Below, one piece after another: positions 1-5,595 of a DNA stretch of 7,550 nucleotides (positions are counted from its first letter, which is position 1; each line of letters begins with the position of its first letter). This DNA comes from Roseovarius sp. (lineage in GTDB: Bacteria; Pseudomonadota; Alphaproteobacteria; Rhodobacterales; Rhodobacteraceae), in NCBI GenBank assembly GCA_023260815.1, contig JALQUE010000075.1, positions 1 to 7,550 on the forward strand, read 5' to 3'. The notes beneath the pieces were generated by a model that had not been told where the DNA came from, ran no database searches, and saw nothing but the letters and a program-made list of their open reading frames with translations. The translations under genes were made by a program, and so were the position numbers.

Positions 1-1
1 C

Positions 2-973
2 TCTTACATGTTCGTGACCGGCCCCGACGTGGTCAAGACCGTCACCAACGAGCAGGTCAGCGCCGAAGAACTTGGCGGCGCTTCGACCCATACGCGCAAA
101 AGCTCGGTTGCGGATGGCGCGTTCGAGAATGACGTGGAAGCCATGGCCGAAGTGCGCCGACTGGTGGATTTCCTGCCGCTCAACAACCGCGAGCCGGTGC
201 CGGTGCGTCCGTTCTTCGACGATCCGGACCGCGCCGAGACAAGCCTTGATACGCTGGTGCCGGCCAATCCCAACATGCCCTATGACATGAAGGAATTGAT
301 CACCAAGGTCGCGGATGAGGGTGATTTCTACGAAATTCAGGAGGATTTCGCCAAGAATATCATCACCGGTTTTATCCGCCTCGAAGGGCGCACTGTGGGT
401 GTGGTGGCCAATCAACCGATGGTTCTGGCGGGATGTCTGGACATCGACAGCAGCCGCAAGGCGGCGCGGTTCGTGCGGTTCTGCGATTGCTTCGAGATCC
501 CGATCCTGACCTTCGTGGATGTGCCCGGCTTCTTGCCCGGCACCAAGCAGGAACATGACGGGGTCATCAAGCATGGCGCCAAGCTGCTCTTCGCCTATGG
601 CGAAGCGACGGTGCCCAAAGTGACGGTGATCACGCGCAAAGCCTATGGCGGGGCGTATGTGGTGATGTCCTCGAAGCATCTGCGCGGCGATATCAACTAT
701 GCCTGGCCGACATCCGAAGTGGCGGTCATGGGCGCGAAGGGCGCAACCGAAATCCTGTATCGCTCGGAATTGGGCGATGCCGAGAAGATCGCGCAGCGCA
801 CGCAGGATTACGAGGATCGCTTTGCGAATCCCTTCGTGGCGGCAGAGCGGGGCTTCATCGACGAGGTGATCCAGCCGCGCAACACCCGCAAGCGCGTGAG
901 CCGCGCCTTTGCCGCGCTGCGCAACAAGGATCGGCAGATGCCGTGGAAGAAACACGACAACATTCCGCTTTGA
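2..973 (+). CDS. pccB: Propionyl-CoA carboxylase beta subunit, 3' part (5' end outside window)
   Basis: Carboxyltransferase subunit of propionyl-CoA carboxylase: it moves the carboxyl group from carboxybiotin on PccA to propionyl-CoA, giving methylmalonyl-CoA in the cytosol. The reading frame is open from base 2 and begins SYMFVTGPDVVKTVTNE, a conserved internal PccB segment, so the ATG at 8 is an internal Met and not the start. The 323 visible residues are the C-terminal two thirds of a family of about 510 residues. Visible landmarks are the VDVPGFLPGTKQEH block (about residues 170-185 of the fragment), the KAYGGAY oxyanion-hole motif (about 213-219), SSKHLRGD and AWPTSEVAVMGAKGA, then the C-terminal FANPFVAAERGFIDEVI and the terminal PWKKHDNIPL. 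The residue after GGAY is Val (codon 659-661), where characterised PccB enzymes carry Asp. An exported-protein gene follows after 13 bases, probably in the same transcript. Confidence 0.96.
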   Translation, partial: SYMFVTGPDVVKTVTNEQVSAEELGGASTHTRKSSVADGAFENDVEAMAEVRRLVDFLPLNNREPVPVRPFFDDPDRAETSLDTLVPANPNMPYDMKELITKVADEGDFYEIQEDFAKNIITGFIRLEGRTVGVVANQPMVLAGCLDIDSSRKAARFVRFCDCFEIPILTFVDVPGFLPGTKQEHDGVIKHGAKLLFAYGEATVPKVTVITRKAYGGAYVVMSSKHLRGDINYAWPTSEVAVMGAKGATEILYRSELGDAEKIAQRTQDYEDRFANPFVAAERGFIDEVIQPRNTRKRVSRAFAALRNKDRQMPWKKHDNIPL

Positions 974-986
974 CGGGGTCGGGGGA

Positions 987-1403
987 ATGAGGCCCATCCG
1001 GGCGCATATCCCCGCCGTGGCCTTGGCGCTGGCGATTGCCGGCCCGGCCACGGCGCAGCAGGACAAGGCGAAGGAGGAGCGCCTTGTCCTGCCATCCGGG
1101 CTTGAGGCGGTCTTGCAGGACGTTGTGTCGGATCGGCCGGGGCAGGGGCTGACCTATCGCTTCCGGTTCGTGGCGCCGGAGTTTACCGGCAAGGAAGAGT
1201 TCGACAGCATCATGGCCGATCTTGAATATCTTTGCATGTCCTACGCGCGTCCGCGCTTGCCGACGCTCGGGCCGAAGCCGCGTCAGGTGGTCATCTCGCT
1301 GGCTGATCGCCCGGTTGACTTCGGGGTGATCGACCCGGATGTCGCGCAGGTGTTCGAGGCCTACCGCGTGGAAGATGGCACCTGCATCTGGGAGATGTTC
1401 TGA
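987..1403 (+). CDS. Exported protein of unknown function (possibly DUF6497)
   Basis: 138 residues. The ATG at 987 is chosen because it gives a clean Sec signal peptide: basic N-terminus, hydrophobic stretch VALALAIAG (about 11-19), and a signal peptidase I site ATA|QQ after residue 23. The frame stays open upstream to 909, but that part overlaps pccB and has no signal character. The predicted mature protein of about 115 residues opens with a short charged linker (QQDKAKEER) and then LVLPSGLEAVLQDVV. It contains two cysteines, Cys83 (EYLCMSY) and Cys133 (DGTCIWEMF), that could form a periplasmic disulfide. I see no catalytic motif. From memory it resembles a short Rhodobacteraceae family called DUF6497, but that assignment is uncertain and no function is known. 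It lies 13 bases after pccB, with purine-rich GGGGGA just upstream of the ATG, so translation is probably from the pccB transcript. Confidence 0.82.
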   Translation: MRPIRAHIPAVALALAIAGPATAQQDKAKEERLVLPSGLEAVLQDVVSDRPGQGLTYRFRFVAPEFTGKEEFDSIMADLEYLCMSYARPRLPTLGPKPRQVVISLADRPVDFGVIDPDVAQVFEAYRVEDGTCIWEMF

Positions 1404-1465
1404 TGGAGCTACTATATCTTGAGGGCGCCGGCGTGTCTCGTGTCATGGTTGAGGCTTTGCCGCCA

Positions 1466-1496
1466 CATACGCGGGCGTTTGCTTATGCCGCGTATG
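1466..1496. promoter_or_regulatory. Perfect 9-bp inverted repeat, possible operator or hairpin
   Basis: CATACGCGG at 1466-1474 is the exact reverse complement of CCGCGTATG at 1488-1496, with a 13-base spacer. No T-run follows, so it is not a standard intrinsic terminator. The 22-base centre-to-centre distance, about two helical turns, would fit a dimeric DNA-binding protein. It could equally be an RNA hairpin ending the pccB transcript. Confidence 0.45.
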
Positions 1497-1561
1497 CATT
1501 GTCTGGAAATTCGGATATTGTGCCGATCGGTTGCACCCAAGTAACCCATACCTCGGAACTC

Positions 1562-1594
1562 GGGCATGAAACGCGTGCTTGGTCACGCGTGCCC
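1562..1594. promoter_or_regulatory. Extended hairpin upstream of the small lipoprotein gene
   Basis: ACGCGTG at 1571-1577 and CACGCGT at 1584-1590 form a perfect 7-bp stem with the 6-base loop CTTGGT. It extends, after a 5-base one-sided bulge (1566-1570), by GGGC (1562-1565) pairing with GCCC (1591-1594). It ends 12 bases before the ribosome binding site of the lipoprotein gene (AGGAG at 1607-1611), so it would sit in the mRNA leader or be an operator. Confidence 0.45.
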
Positions 1595-1617
1595 TTACAA
1601 GGACACAGGAGACACTT

Positions 1618-1755
1618 ATGTCGAACAGCATCAAGAGCATTCTGGCCATCGGTCTGGTTGCCTTCGTCGCAGCTTGCGCTCAGCAGGCCGAAGAAGAATT
1701 CGTCGTGGTCGAGCCCGTCACGACCGAGCCTGCATACACAGGCAAGTACAAGTAA
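1618..1755 (+). CDS. Very small lipoprotein (45 residues)
   Basis: A 45-residue protein that begins MSNSIKSILAIGLVAFVAAC, a typical lipoprotein signal peptide with lipobox V-A-A-C and the lipidated Cys at residue 20. The mature part is only 26 residues: an acidic stretch AQQAEEEF, a Val/Pro/Thr-rich segment VVVEPVTTEP, and a C-terminal AYTGKYK. The start at 1618 is supported by AGGAG at 1607-1611, six bases upstream. Small lipoproteins of this pattern ending in a YTGKYK-like tail are, as I recall, common in Rhodobacteraceae and have no assigned function. It should be anchored to the inner or outer membrane facing the periplasm. An 11-bp UUCG hairpin begins 18 bases after the stop, which suggests a single-gene transcript. 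It overlaps a longer ORF in another frame, which I judge spurious. Confidence 0.85.
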   Translation: MSNSIKSILAIGLVAFVAACAQQAEEEFVVVEPVTTEPAYTGKYK

Positions 1756-1772
1756 GCCCTTTCAGGACTTGC

Positions 1773-1798
1773 CGGGGCAGGCCTTCGGGCCTGCCTCG
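1773..1798 (+). terminator. UUCG-tetraloop hairpin after the small lipoprotein
   Basis: GGCAGGCC (1776-1783), loop TTCG (1784-1787), GGCCTGCC (1788-1795), extended by C1773-G1798, G1774-C1797 and a G-U pair at 1775/1796. This gives an 11-bp stem with the very stable C(UUCG)G cap. It starts 18 bases after the stop. There is no T-run after it, so it may be a terminator lacking the U-tract or a 3' mRNA-stabilising element. Confidence 0.6.
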
Positions 1799-1986
1799 AA
1801 CCTCGGCGTGTTGCGCAGCGCGTATCGTCTGACGCGGACCCGCCGACCAGCCCTTCCGCAATCTCAAACCGTCTATGCCGCGCCTTGGTGCGCCCTGCAT
1901 CTGCGCGTCGTCGCTTTGGCGTCCAGCGGACCTGCGGGGCAGACACGCGCGGCTATGGGCAATATCCCGCAAATGGAGAGTGCCCC

Positions 1987-2349
1987 ATGTTGAAGCACCG
2001 TGGTTTCCCGGGTCGTTTGCCGGGAACGGATTTCCAGTTCACCGTGCGCCGCGCCAATCCCAAAGGCGCCACCGAGATCGTTCATCGGGAACGGTATCGC
2101 GACCGCAGGGCCGCCGACCGGCGCGCGGATGAAGCCTTTGTGCGGGCCTTGTGGGAATGTTTTGGCGATCAGCCATTCGAGCGCGGCAATCTGGATGCAG
2201 GCCGCCTGAGCTGGTTGATCGGACGCGAGGTCAAGCCGGCCCAGGAGCCATTCGATCCCGCCAGCTATGATGCGCTGTTGGTGCTGGATGTGGATGTGGC
2301 GCGGGCCTCGTTCCCGGATGCATTCGACGACCCGGAGGAGGCGTGGTGA
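1987..2349 (+). CDS. Hypothetical protein, 120 residues, probably cytosolic
   Basis: I do not recognise this protein. The ATG at 1987 is chosen for the purine-rich GGAGAG at 1975-1980; the same frame is open further upstream to about 1885 without a plausible ribosome binding site. There is no signal peptide or membrane segment. The N-terminal half is strongly basic (Arg-rich stretch of about residues 35-47, ERYRDRRAADRRAD), followed by an amphipathic stretch AFVRALWECFGD with the only cysteine. The C-terminal third is acidic (LDVDVARASFPDAFDDPEEAW). Codon use resembles its neighbours, which supports a real gene. A strong intrinsic terminator begins 14 bases after the stop, so it ends a transcript. 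The split basic/acidic charge might suit nucleic-acid or protein binding, but that is only inference. Confidence 0.72.
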   Translation: MLKHRGFPGRLPGTDFQFTVRRANPKGATEIVHRERYRDRRAADRRADEAFVRALWECFGDQPFERGNLDAGRLSWLIGREVKPAQEPFDPASYDALLVLDVDVARASFPDAFDDPEEAW

Positions 2350-2362
2350 TGCGGTGCCGAAC

Positions 2363-2383
2363 GCGCCGCAGCGGCGCTTTTTT
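2363..2383 (+). terminator. Intrinsic terminator of the 120-residue protein gene
   Basis: GCGCCG (2363-2368), loop CAG (2369-2371), CGGCGC (2372-2377), followed immediately by six T (2378-2383). This is a compact all-GC stem with a classic U-tract. Confidence 0.85.
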
Positions 2384-2583
2384 GCCAAGCCGACGGGCAT
2401 TTACGCGAAAGTCAGCCGATCATTGCGTTCGGGGTCGCGAGGGCTTGGCTTTGGCGGAGCCGACCGACACAGTGAAGGGTGTAGTGGAGGCCCGTCCCCA
2501 AGGGGCTTGGACCTGTCGTCCGATCCGTTACCCTTCCCCTGATGGGCGGCGTTGCGCAGTGGTGCGCAACCCGCCCGTTTTTT
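2384..2583 (+). ncRNA. Candidate structured small RNA ending in a strong intrinsic terminator
   Basis: The block lies between two intrinsic terminators and has its own 3' terminator, so something must be transcribed here. Visible pairings are GCCAAGCC (2384-2391) with GGCTTGGC (2442-2449), CGCGA (2404-2408) with TCGCG (2435-2439), CCGA (2416-2419) with TCGG (2429-2432), all nested, and separately GAAGGGT (2474-2480) with ACCCTTC (2530-2536). I do not recognise tmRNA, SRP RNA, RNase P, 6S or a cobalamin riboswitch. The exact 5' end and promoter are unknown; 2384 is simply the first base after the previous U-tract. It might instead be the leader of the downstream lipoprotein gene, with the terminator acting as an attenuator. 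Confidence 0.35.
2544..2583 (+). terminator. Very strong intrinsic terminator
   Basis: GGGCGG (2544-2549) pairs with CCGCCC (2571-2576). After a single bulged C at 2550, GTTGCGC (2551-2557) pairs with GCGCAAC (2564-2570) around the loop AGTGGT. A G and six T (2578-2583) follow. The 13 paired positions plus U-tract make it the strongest terminator in the window, although no protein gene precedes it for almost 200 bases. Confidence 0.88.
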
Positions 2584-2669
2584 CAGTCTTTTCAACGCCT
2601 TACCGCTTTCGGCGGGGGACCGCGCACGGGATGCCCCGGATCGGCTTGGGCTTTGACGCGGGGTCTGTC

Positions 2670-2700
2670 CTGTCGCAGTCTGAAAGCCGGTTTGCGACAG
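2670..2700. promoter_or_regulatory. 8-bp inverted repeat just upstream of a lipoprotein ribosome binding site
   Basis: CTGTCGCA (2670-2677) is the exact reverse complement of TGCGACAG (2693-2700), with a 15-base loop. It ends 6 bases before GGAGAGG (2707-2713), the ribosome binding site of the gene at 2723, so it could affect translation or act as an operator. Confidence 0.4.
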
Positions 2701-2722
2701 CAGAATGGAGAGGTCCACAGAC

Positions 2723-2932
2723 ATGCATAGATTGCTTTTACGGTGTGCCGCGATTGTTGGGCTGGCGGCCCTTGCGGGCTGCGGCGAAAGCCTGCCGGAA
2801 CAGGCCCTTCTGGGGGCAGGCGCCGGCGCCGGCACGGCGGCCGTGCTCAGTGGCAGCGTTGCCACGGGCGCGCTTGTCGGTGCGGCTGGCAATGTCGCGT
2901 ATTGCAAGGCCTATCCCGGCCGCTGCCGCTGA
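2723..2932 (+). CDS. Small glycine-rich lipoprotein (69 residues)
   Basis: Begins MHRLLLRCAAIVGLAALAGC with lipobox L-A-G-C and the lipidated Cys at residue 20. The ATG at 2723 is preferred to the in-frame ATG at 2705 because GGAGAGG (2707-2713) sits nine bases upstream and lies inside the longer version. The mature part CGESLPEQ is followed by a Gly/Ala-rich segment LLGAGAGAGTAAVLSG and ATGALVGAAG, the small-residue spacing of a glycine-zipper membrane-inserting segment. It ends in YCKAYPGRCR with Cys61 and Cys68. No enzyme function is suggested; similar short glycine-zipper lipoproteins are usually envelope components. It is followed after 39 bases by an intrinsic terminator, then pccA. Confidence 0.83.
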   Translation: MHRLLLRCAAIVGLAALAGCGESLPEQALLGAGAGAGTAAVLSGSVATGALVGAAGNVAYCKAYPGRCR

Positions 2933-2971
2933 ATTCTTCCGCGCCCGACCGGCGCGTGACGACACAACCAT

Positions 2972-3008
2972 GACCATCGGTGCGCCTTGCGCCGGTGGTC
3001 TTTTTATT
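2972..3008 (+). terminator. Intrinsic terminator between the small lipoprotein and pccA
   Basis: A 12-bp stem, GACCATCGGTGC (2972-2983) with GCGCCGGTGGTC (2989-3000), including two G-U pairs, loop GCCTT, then TTTTTATT (3001-3008). The T-run ends only 41 bases before the pccA ATG. A second small hairpin, CGGGC (3010-3014) with GCCCG (3023-3027), lies in the remaining leader. Confidence 0.82.
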
Positions 3009-3049
3009 GCGGGCGGGTATCTGCCCGAAACCGGAGGAAGGGACGAGAC

Positions 3050-5050
3050 ATGTTCAAGAAGATCCTGATCGCGAACCGGGGCGAGATCGCCTGCCGGGTG
3101 ATCAAGACCGCCCGCAGGATGGGCATTCAGACCGTTGCGATCTATTCGGACGCCGACGCGCAGGCGCTGCATGTGCAGATGGCCGACGAGGCGGTGCATA
3201 TCGGCCCGCCCCCGGCGAACGAGTCGTATATCGTCATCGACAAGGTGATGGACGCGATCCGCCAGACCGGCGCCGAGGCGGTGCATCCCGGCTATGGCTT
3301 CCTGTCGGAGAACCCGAAATTCGCCGCGGCCCTCGAGGCCGAGGGCGTGGCCTTCATCGGACCGCCCAAGGGCGCGATCGAGGCGATGGGCGACAAGATC
3401 ACCTCGAAGAAGATCGCGCAGGAGGCCGGCGTGTCGACCGTGCCCGGCGTGATGGGCCTGATTGCGGATGCTGATGAGGCGGTCACGATCAGCCAGCAGA
3501 TCGGCTATCCGGTGATGATCAAGGCCAGCGCGGGGGGCGGTGGCAAGGGCATGCGCATCGCCTGGAATGACGAGGAGGCGCGCGAGGGCTTCCAAAGCTC
3601 CAAGAACGAGGCGGCCAGCAGTTTCGGGGATGACCGCATCTTCATCGAGAAATTCGTGACGCAACCCCGGCATATCGAAATTCAGGTTCTCTGTGACACG
3701 CATGGCAACGGCGTCTATCTGGGCGAGCGCGAATGCTCGATCCAGCGGCGTAACCAGAAGGTCATCGAAGAGGCCCCCAGCCCGTTCCTTGACGCGGCCA
3801 CCCGCAAGGCAATGGGGGAACAGTCCCTCAAGCTGTCGCATGCGGTGGGCTATGCCAGCGCGGGGACGGTGGAATTCATCGTCGATGGCGACCGCAATTT
3901 CTATTTCCTCGAGATGAACACCCGCTTGCAGGTGGAACATCCGGTGACCGAACTGATCACCGGTGTCGATCTGGTCGAGCAGATGATCCGCGTCGCCTAT
4001 GGCGAGACGCTGTCGCTGCGTCAGGAGGATGTGAAGCTGAATGGCTGGGCGATGGAAAGCCGGCTCTATGCCGAGGATCCCTATCGCAACTTCCTGCCGT
4101 CGATCGGGCGGTTGACGCGGTATCGCCCGCCGCAGGAACTGGATGTCGAAGGGGCCATCGTGCGCAACGACACCGGCGTCTACGAGGGCGGCGAAATCTC
4201 GATGTATTATGACCCGATGATCGCCAAGCTGTGCACATGGGGGCATACCCGCCTGGAGGCGATCGAGGGGATGCGCAACGCGCTCGATGCCTTCGAGGTC
4301 GAAGGTATCGGCCATAACCTGCCGTTCCTGAGTGCTGTCATGGACCATCCCAAATTCGTGGCCGGCGACATGACCACGGCATTCATTGCCGAGGAATATC
4401 CCGATGGTTTCGACGGGGTCCGCCTGGGCGAGGATGCGCTTCGGCGGATCGCGGCGGGCTGTGCCGCGATGCATCGGGTTGCCGAAATTCGCCGCACGCG
4501 GGTGTCGGGCCGGATGGACAATCACGAACGCCGCGTCGGCGAGGATTGGGTCGTGTCGCTGCAGGGGCACGACTATGCGGTGACGATCGCTGCGGATCGC
4601 GAAGGTTCGACCGTGCACTTTGCGGATGGCGCATCGCTGCGGGTCAGCAGCGACTGGACACCGGGTGATCAACTGGCGCATCTGATGGTTGGGGGCGATC
4701 CTCTGGTGCTGAAGGTGGGCAAGGTGTCGGGCGGGTTCCGCATCCGTAGCCGCGGCGCCGATATCAAGGTGCATGTCCGCACCCCGCGCCAGGCGGAACT
4801 TGCGGCGTTAATGCCCGAGAAACTGCCGCCTGATACATCCAGGCTGTTGCTGTGCCCGATGCCGGGCCTGATCGTGAAGGTCAATGTGGCCGAGGGCGAT
4901 GAGATTCAGGAAGGGCAGGCGCTGTGTACCGTGGAGGCGATGAAGATGGAAAACATCCTGCGGGCCGAAAAGAAGGCCATTGTCACCAAGATCCATGCCG
5001 GTCCGGGCGATAGCCTTGCGGTGGACGAAGTGATCATGGAGTTCGAGTGA
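3050..5050 (+). CDS. pccA: Propionyl-CoA carboxylase alpha subunit (biotin carboxylase and biotin carrier)
   Basis: Complete, 666 residues. It carboxylates its own covalently bound biotin using ATP and bicarbonate, then hands the carboxyl group to PccB, which makes methylmalonyl-CoA. Domains in order: biotin carboxylase N-domain (about 1-115, FKKILIANRGEIACRVI), ATP-grasp domain with the glycine-rich loop SAGGGGKGMR (160-169) and HIEIQVL / RECSIQRRNQK, the catalytic EMNTRLQVEH (Glu288, Asn290, Arg292, Glu296, which fall at the same numbers as in E. coli AccC), and Arg338 in ESRLYAEDP. A subunit-contact region typical of PCC (about 450-590) follows, then a C-terminal biotinyl domain with EAMKM and biotin-accepting Lys632. 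The start at 3050 is supported by GGAGGAAGGG upstream (3033-3042) and by the conserved MFKKILIANRGE beginning; the frame is open upstream into the terminator. A probable lipoprotein gene follows after 4 bases. Confidence 0.98.
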   Translation: MFKKILIANRGEIACRVIKTARRMGIQTVAIYSDADAQALHVQMADEAVHIGPPPANESYIVIDKVMDAIRQTGAEAVHPGYGFLSENPKFAAALEAEGVAFIGPPKGAIEAMGDKITSKKIAQEAGVSTVPGVMGLIADADEAVTISQQIGYPVMIKASAGGGGKGMRIAWNDEEAREGFQSSKNEAASSFGDDRIFIEKFVTQPRHIEIQVLCDTHGNGVYLGERECSIQRRNQKVIEEAPSPFLDAATRKAMGEQSLKLSHAVGYASAGTVEFIVDGDRNFYFLEMNTRLQVEHPVTELITGVDLVEQMIRVAYGETLSLRQEDVKLNGWAMESRLYAEDPYRNFLPSIGRLTRYRPPQELDVEGAIVRNDTGVYEGGEISMYYDPMIAKLCTWGHTRLEAIEGMRNALDAFEVEGIGHNLPFLSAVMDHPKFVAGDMTTAFIAEEYPDGFDGVRLGEDALRRIAAGCAAMHRVAEIRRTRVSGRMDNHERRVGEDWVVSLQGHDYAVTIAADREGSTVHFADGASLRVSSDWTPGDQLAHLMVGGDPLVLKVGKVSGGFRIRSRGADIKVHVRTPRQAELAALMPEKLPPDTSRLLLCPMPGLIVKVNVAEGDEIQEGQALCTVEAMKMENILRAEKKAIVTKIHAGPGDSLAVDEVIMEFE

Positions 5051-5054
5051 CGGT

Positions 5055-5582
5055 ATGACACACCTCGCGGGTCATATCCGGGCCGGGCGGCTGGTGCCTT
5101 TGGCGCTGGTCTGTCTGGGTCTGGCCGGGGCCTGCACCCGCGAGGACGAGACCGCGCTGCGCGCGCGGCTGGCGGAGTGGTTTTCCATCGGGGAGACGCT
5201 CGCCTTTCATGCCGAGCGCGATTGCGCGGCGGCGGTGTTTCGCCTGACATCGCCGGATGTGAAGGCGCAGATGCCGCTGGCCTCGGGCGTGCGCGCCATG
5301 CTGCTGCAATTGGAACGTCAAGGGCGCGCGGCACTCGATATGCGCGGCGTGTCGCCCGATGAGGGCTTGGTTGCGGTGGTGGATATCGACCGGCCCCTGG
5401 GCATGTCCATGCGCCGTGCCGCACTGGAAGGGCGGGTCTGCATGACGGCCTCGACCGAGGATGCGTTTTTGCGCGCGCTTCAGAACCGGCGCGGCGTGCT
5501 GGCCTGGGACAGTGTCAGCGGCACGATCATCATTCTCGACCCCGATAGCGGCCTTTTGGTCGCGGCGATGGGGGCTGTGTGA
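5055..5582 (+). CDS. Probable lipoprotein or exported protein of unknown function
   Basis: 175 residues. N-terminus MTHLAGHIRAGRLVPLALVC continues LGLAGAC, giving a candidate lipobox A-G-A-C with Cys27. Because position -3 is Ala and not the usual Leu, ordinary secretion is also possible. The rest is soluble-looking, with two cysteines, Cys57 (ERDCAAAVF) and Cys129 (GRVCMTAS), that could pair in the periplasm. The segment TSPDVKAQMPLASGVRAMLLQLERQGRAAL looks helical, and the C-terminus is GTIIILDPDSGLLVAAMGAV. I do not recognise a family. It starts 4 bases after the pccA stop with only a weak GGAG (5038-5041) at 13 bases, so translation is probably coupled to pccA. Its stop is 13 bases from the 3' end of the opposing DUF4174 gene. 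Confidence 0.8.
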   Translation: MTHLAGHIRAGRLVPLALVCLGLAGACTREDETALRARLAEWFSIGETLAFHAERDCAAAVFRLTSPDVKAQMPLASGVRAMLLQLERQGRAALDMRGVSPDEGLVAVVDIDRPLGMSMRRAALEGRVCMTASTEDAFLRALQNRRGVLAWDSVSGTIIILDPDSGLLVAAMGAV

Positions 5583-5595
5583 TGGGCGCGCAGGT

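Larger units (their letters stand above)
1404..1617. other. Gene-free gap with two inverted repeats
   Basis: 214 bases between the exported protein and the small lipoprotein. No ORF here has convincing codon use. The gap holds two separate perfect inverted repeats, listed individually (1466-1496 and 1562-1594), and appears less GC-rich than the flanking genes. No pair of sigma70-like boxes with correct spacing could be identified, but the position makes it the likely promoter and leader region of the lipoprotein gene. Confidence 0.6.
2350..2722. other. 373-base gap: two terminators, structured block and leader hairpin
   Basis: No credible protein gene. In order it holds an intrinsic terminator (2363-2383), a 160-base self-complementary block, a second and stronger terminator (2544-2583), about 85 bases without recognised structure, and an inverted repeat just upstream of the ribosome binding site of the next lipoprotein (2670-2700). 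ORFs that run through it cross both terminators and are judged spurious. Confidence 0.7.

Noticed and set aside
1403..1993. A 196-codon frame starting TGATG at the stop of the exported protein, with GGGAG eight bases upstream
   Set aside because: Start context is good, but codon use is poor from the beginning (CTA, TTA, AGG, AGA), and it runs through two inverted repeats, the small lipoprotein in another frame, and the UUCG hairpin. Conservation of its first 60 residues would change my mind.
2384..2583. Cobalamin riboswitch or 6S RNA
   Set aside because: A B12 switch would make sense next to a B12 enzyme, but I cannot find the conserved B12-box core, and the pairing does not give the long bubble-containing rod of 6S RNA.
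2653..2681. TTGACG as a -35 box for the glycine-rich lipoprotein gene
   Set aside because: At 17-base spacing the -10 would be CAGTCT, only 2 of 6 matches, so I do not call a promoter.
2343..3068. A 241-codon plus-strand frame across the 2350-2722 gap
   Set aside because: It crosses three intrinsic terminators and overlaps the 69-residue lipoprotein in a different frame, with no protein-like composition.
2738..4774. A 678-codon open frame on the minus strand opposite pccA
   Set aside because: It is antisense to a fully conserved pccA with all catalytic motifs. Its His/Arg/Asp-rich composition is what GC-rich third-position bias produces on the complementary strand.
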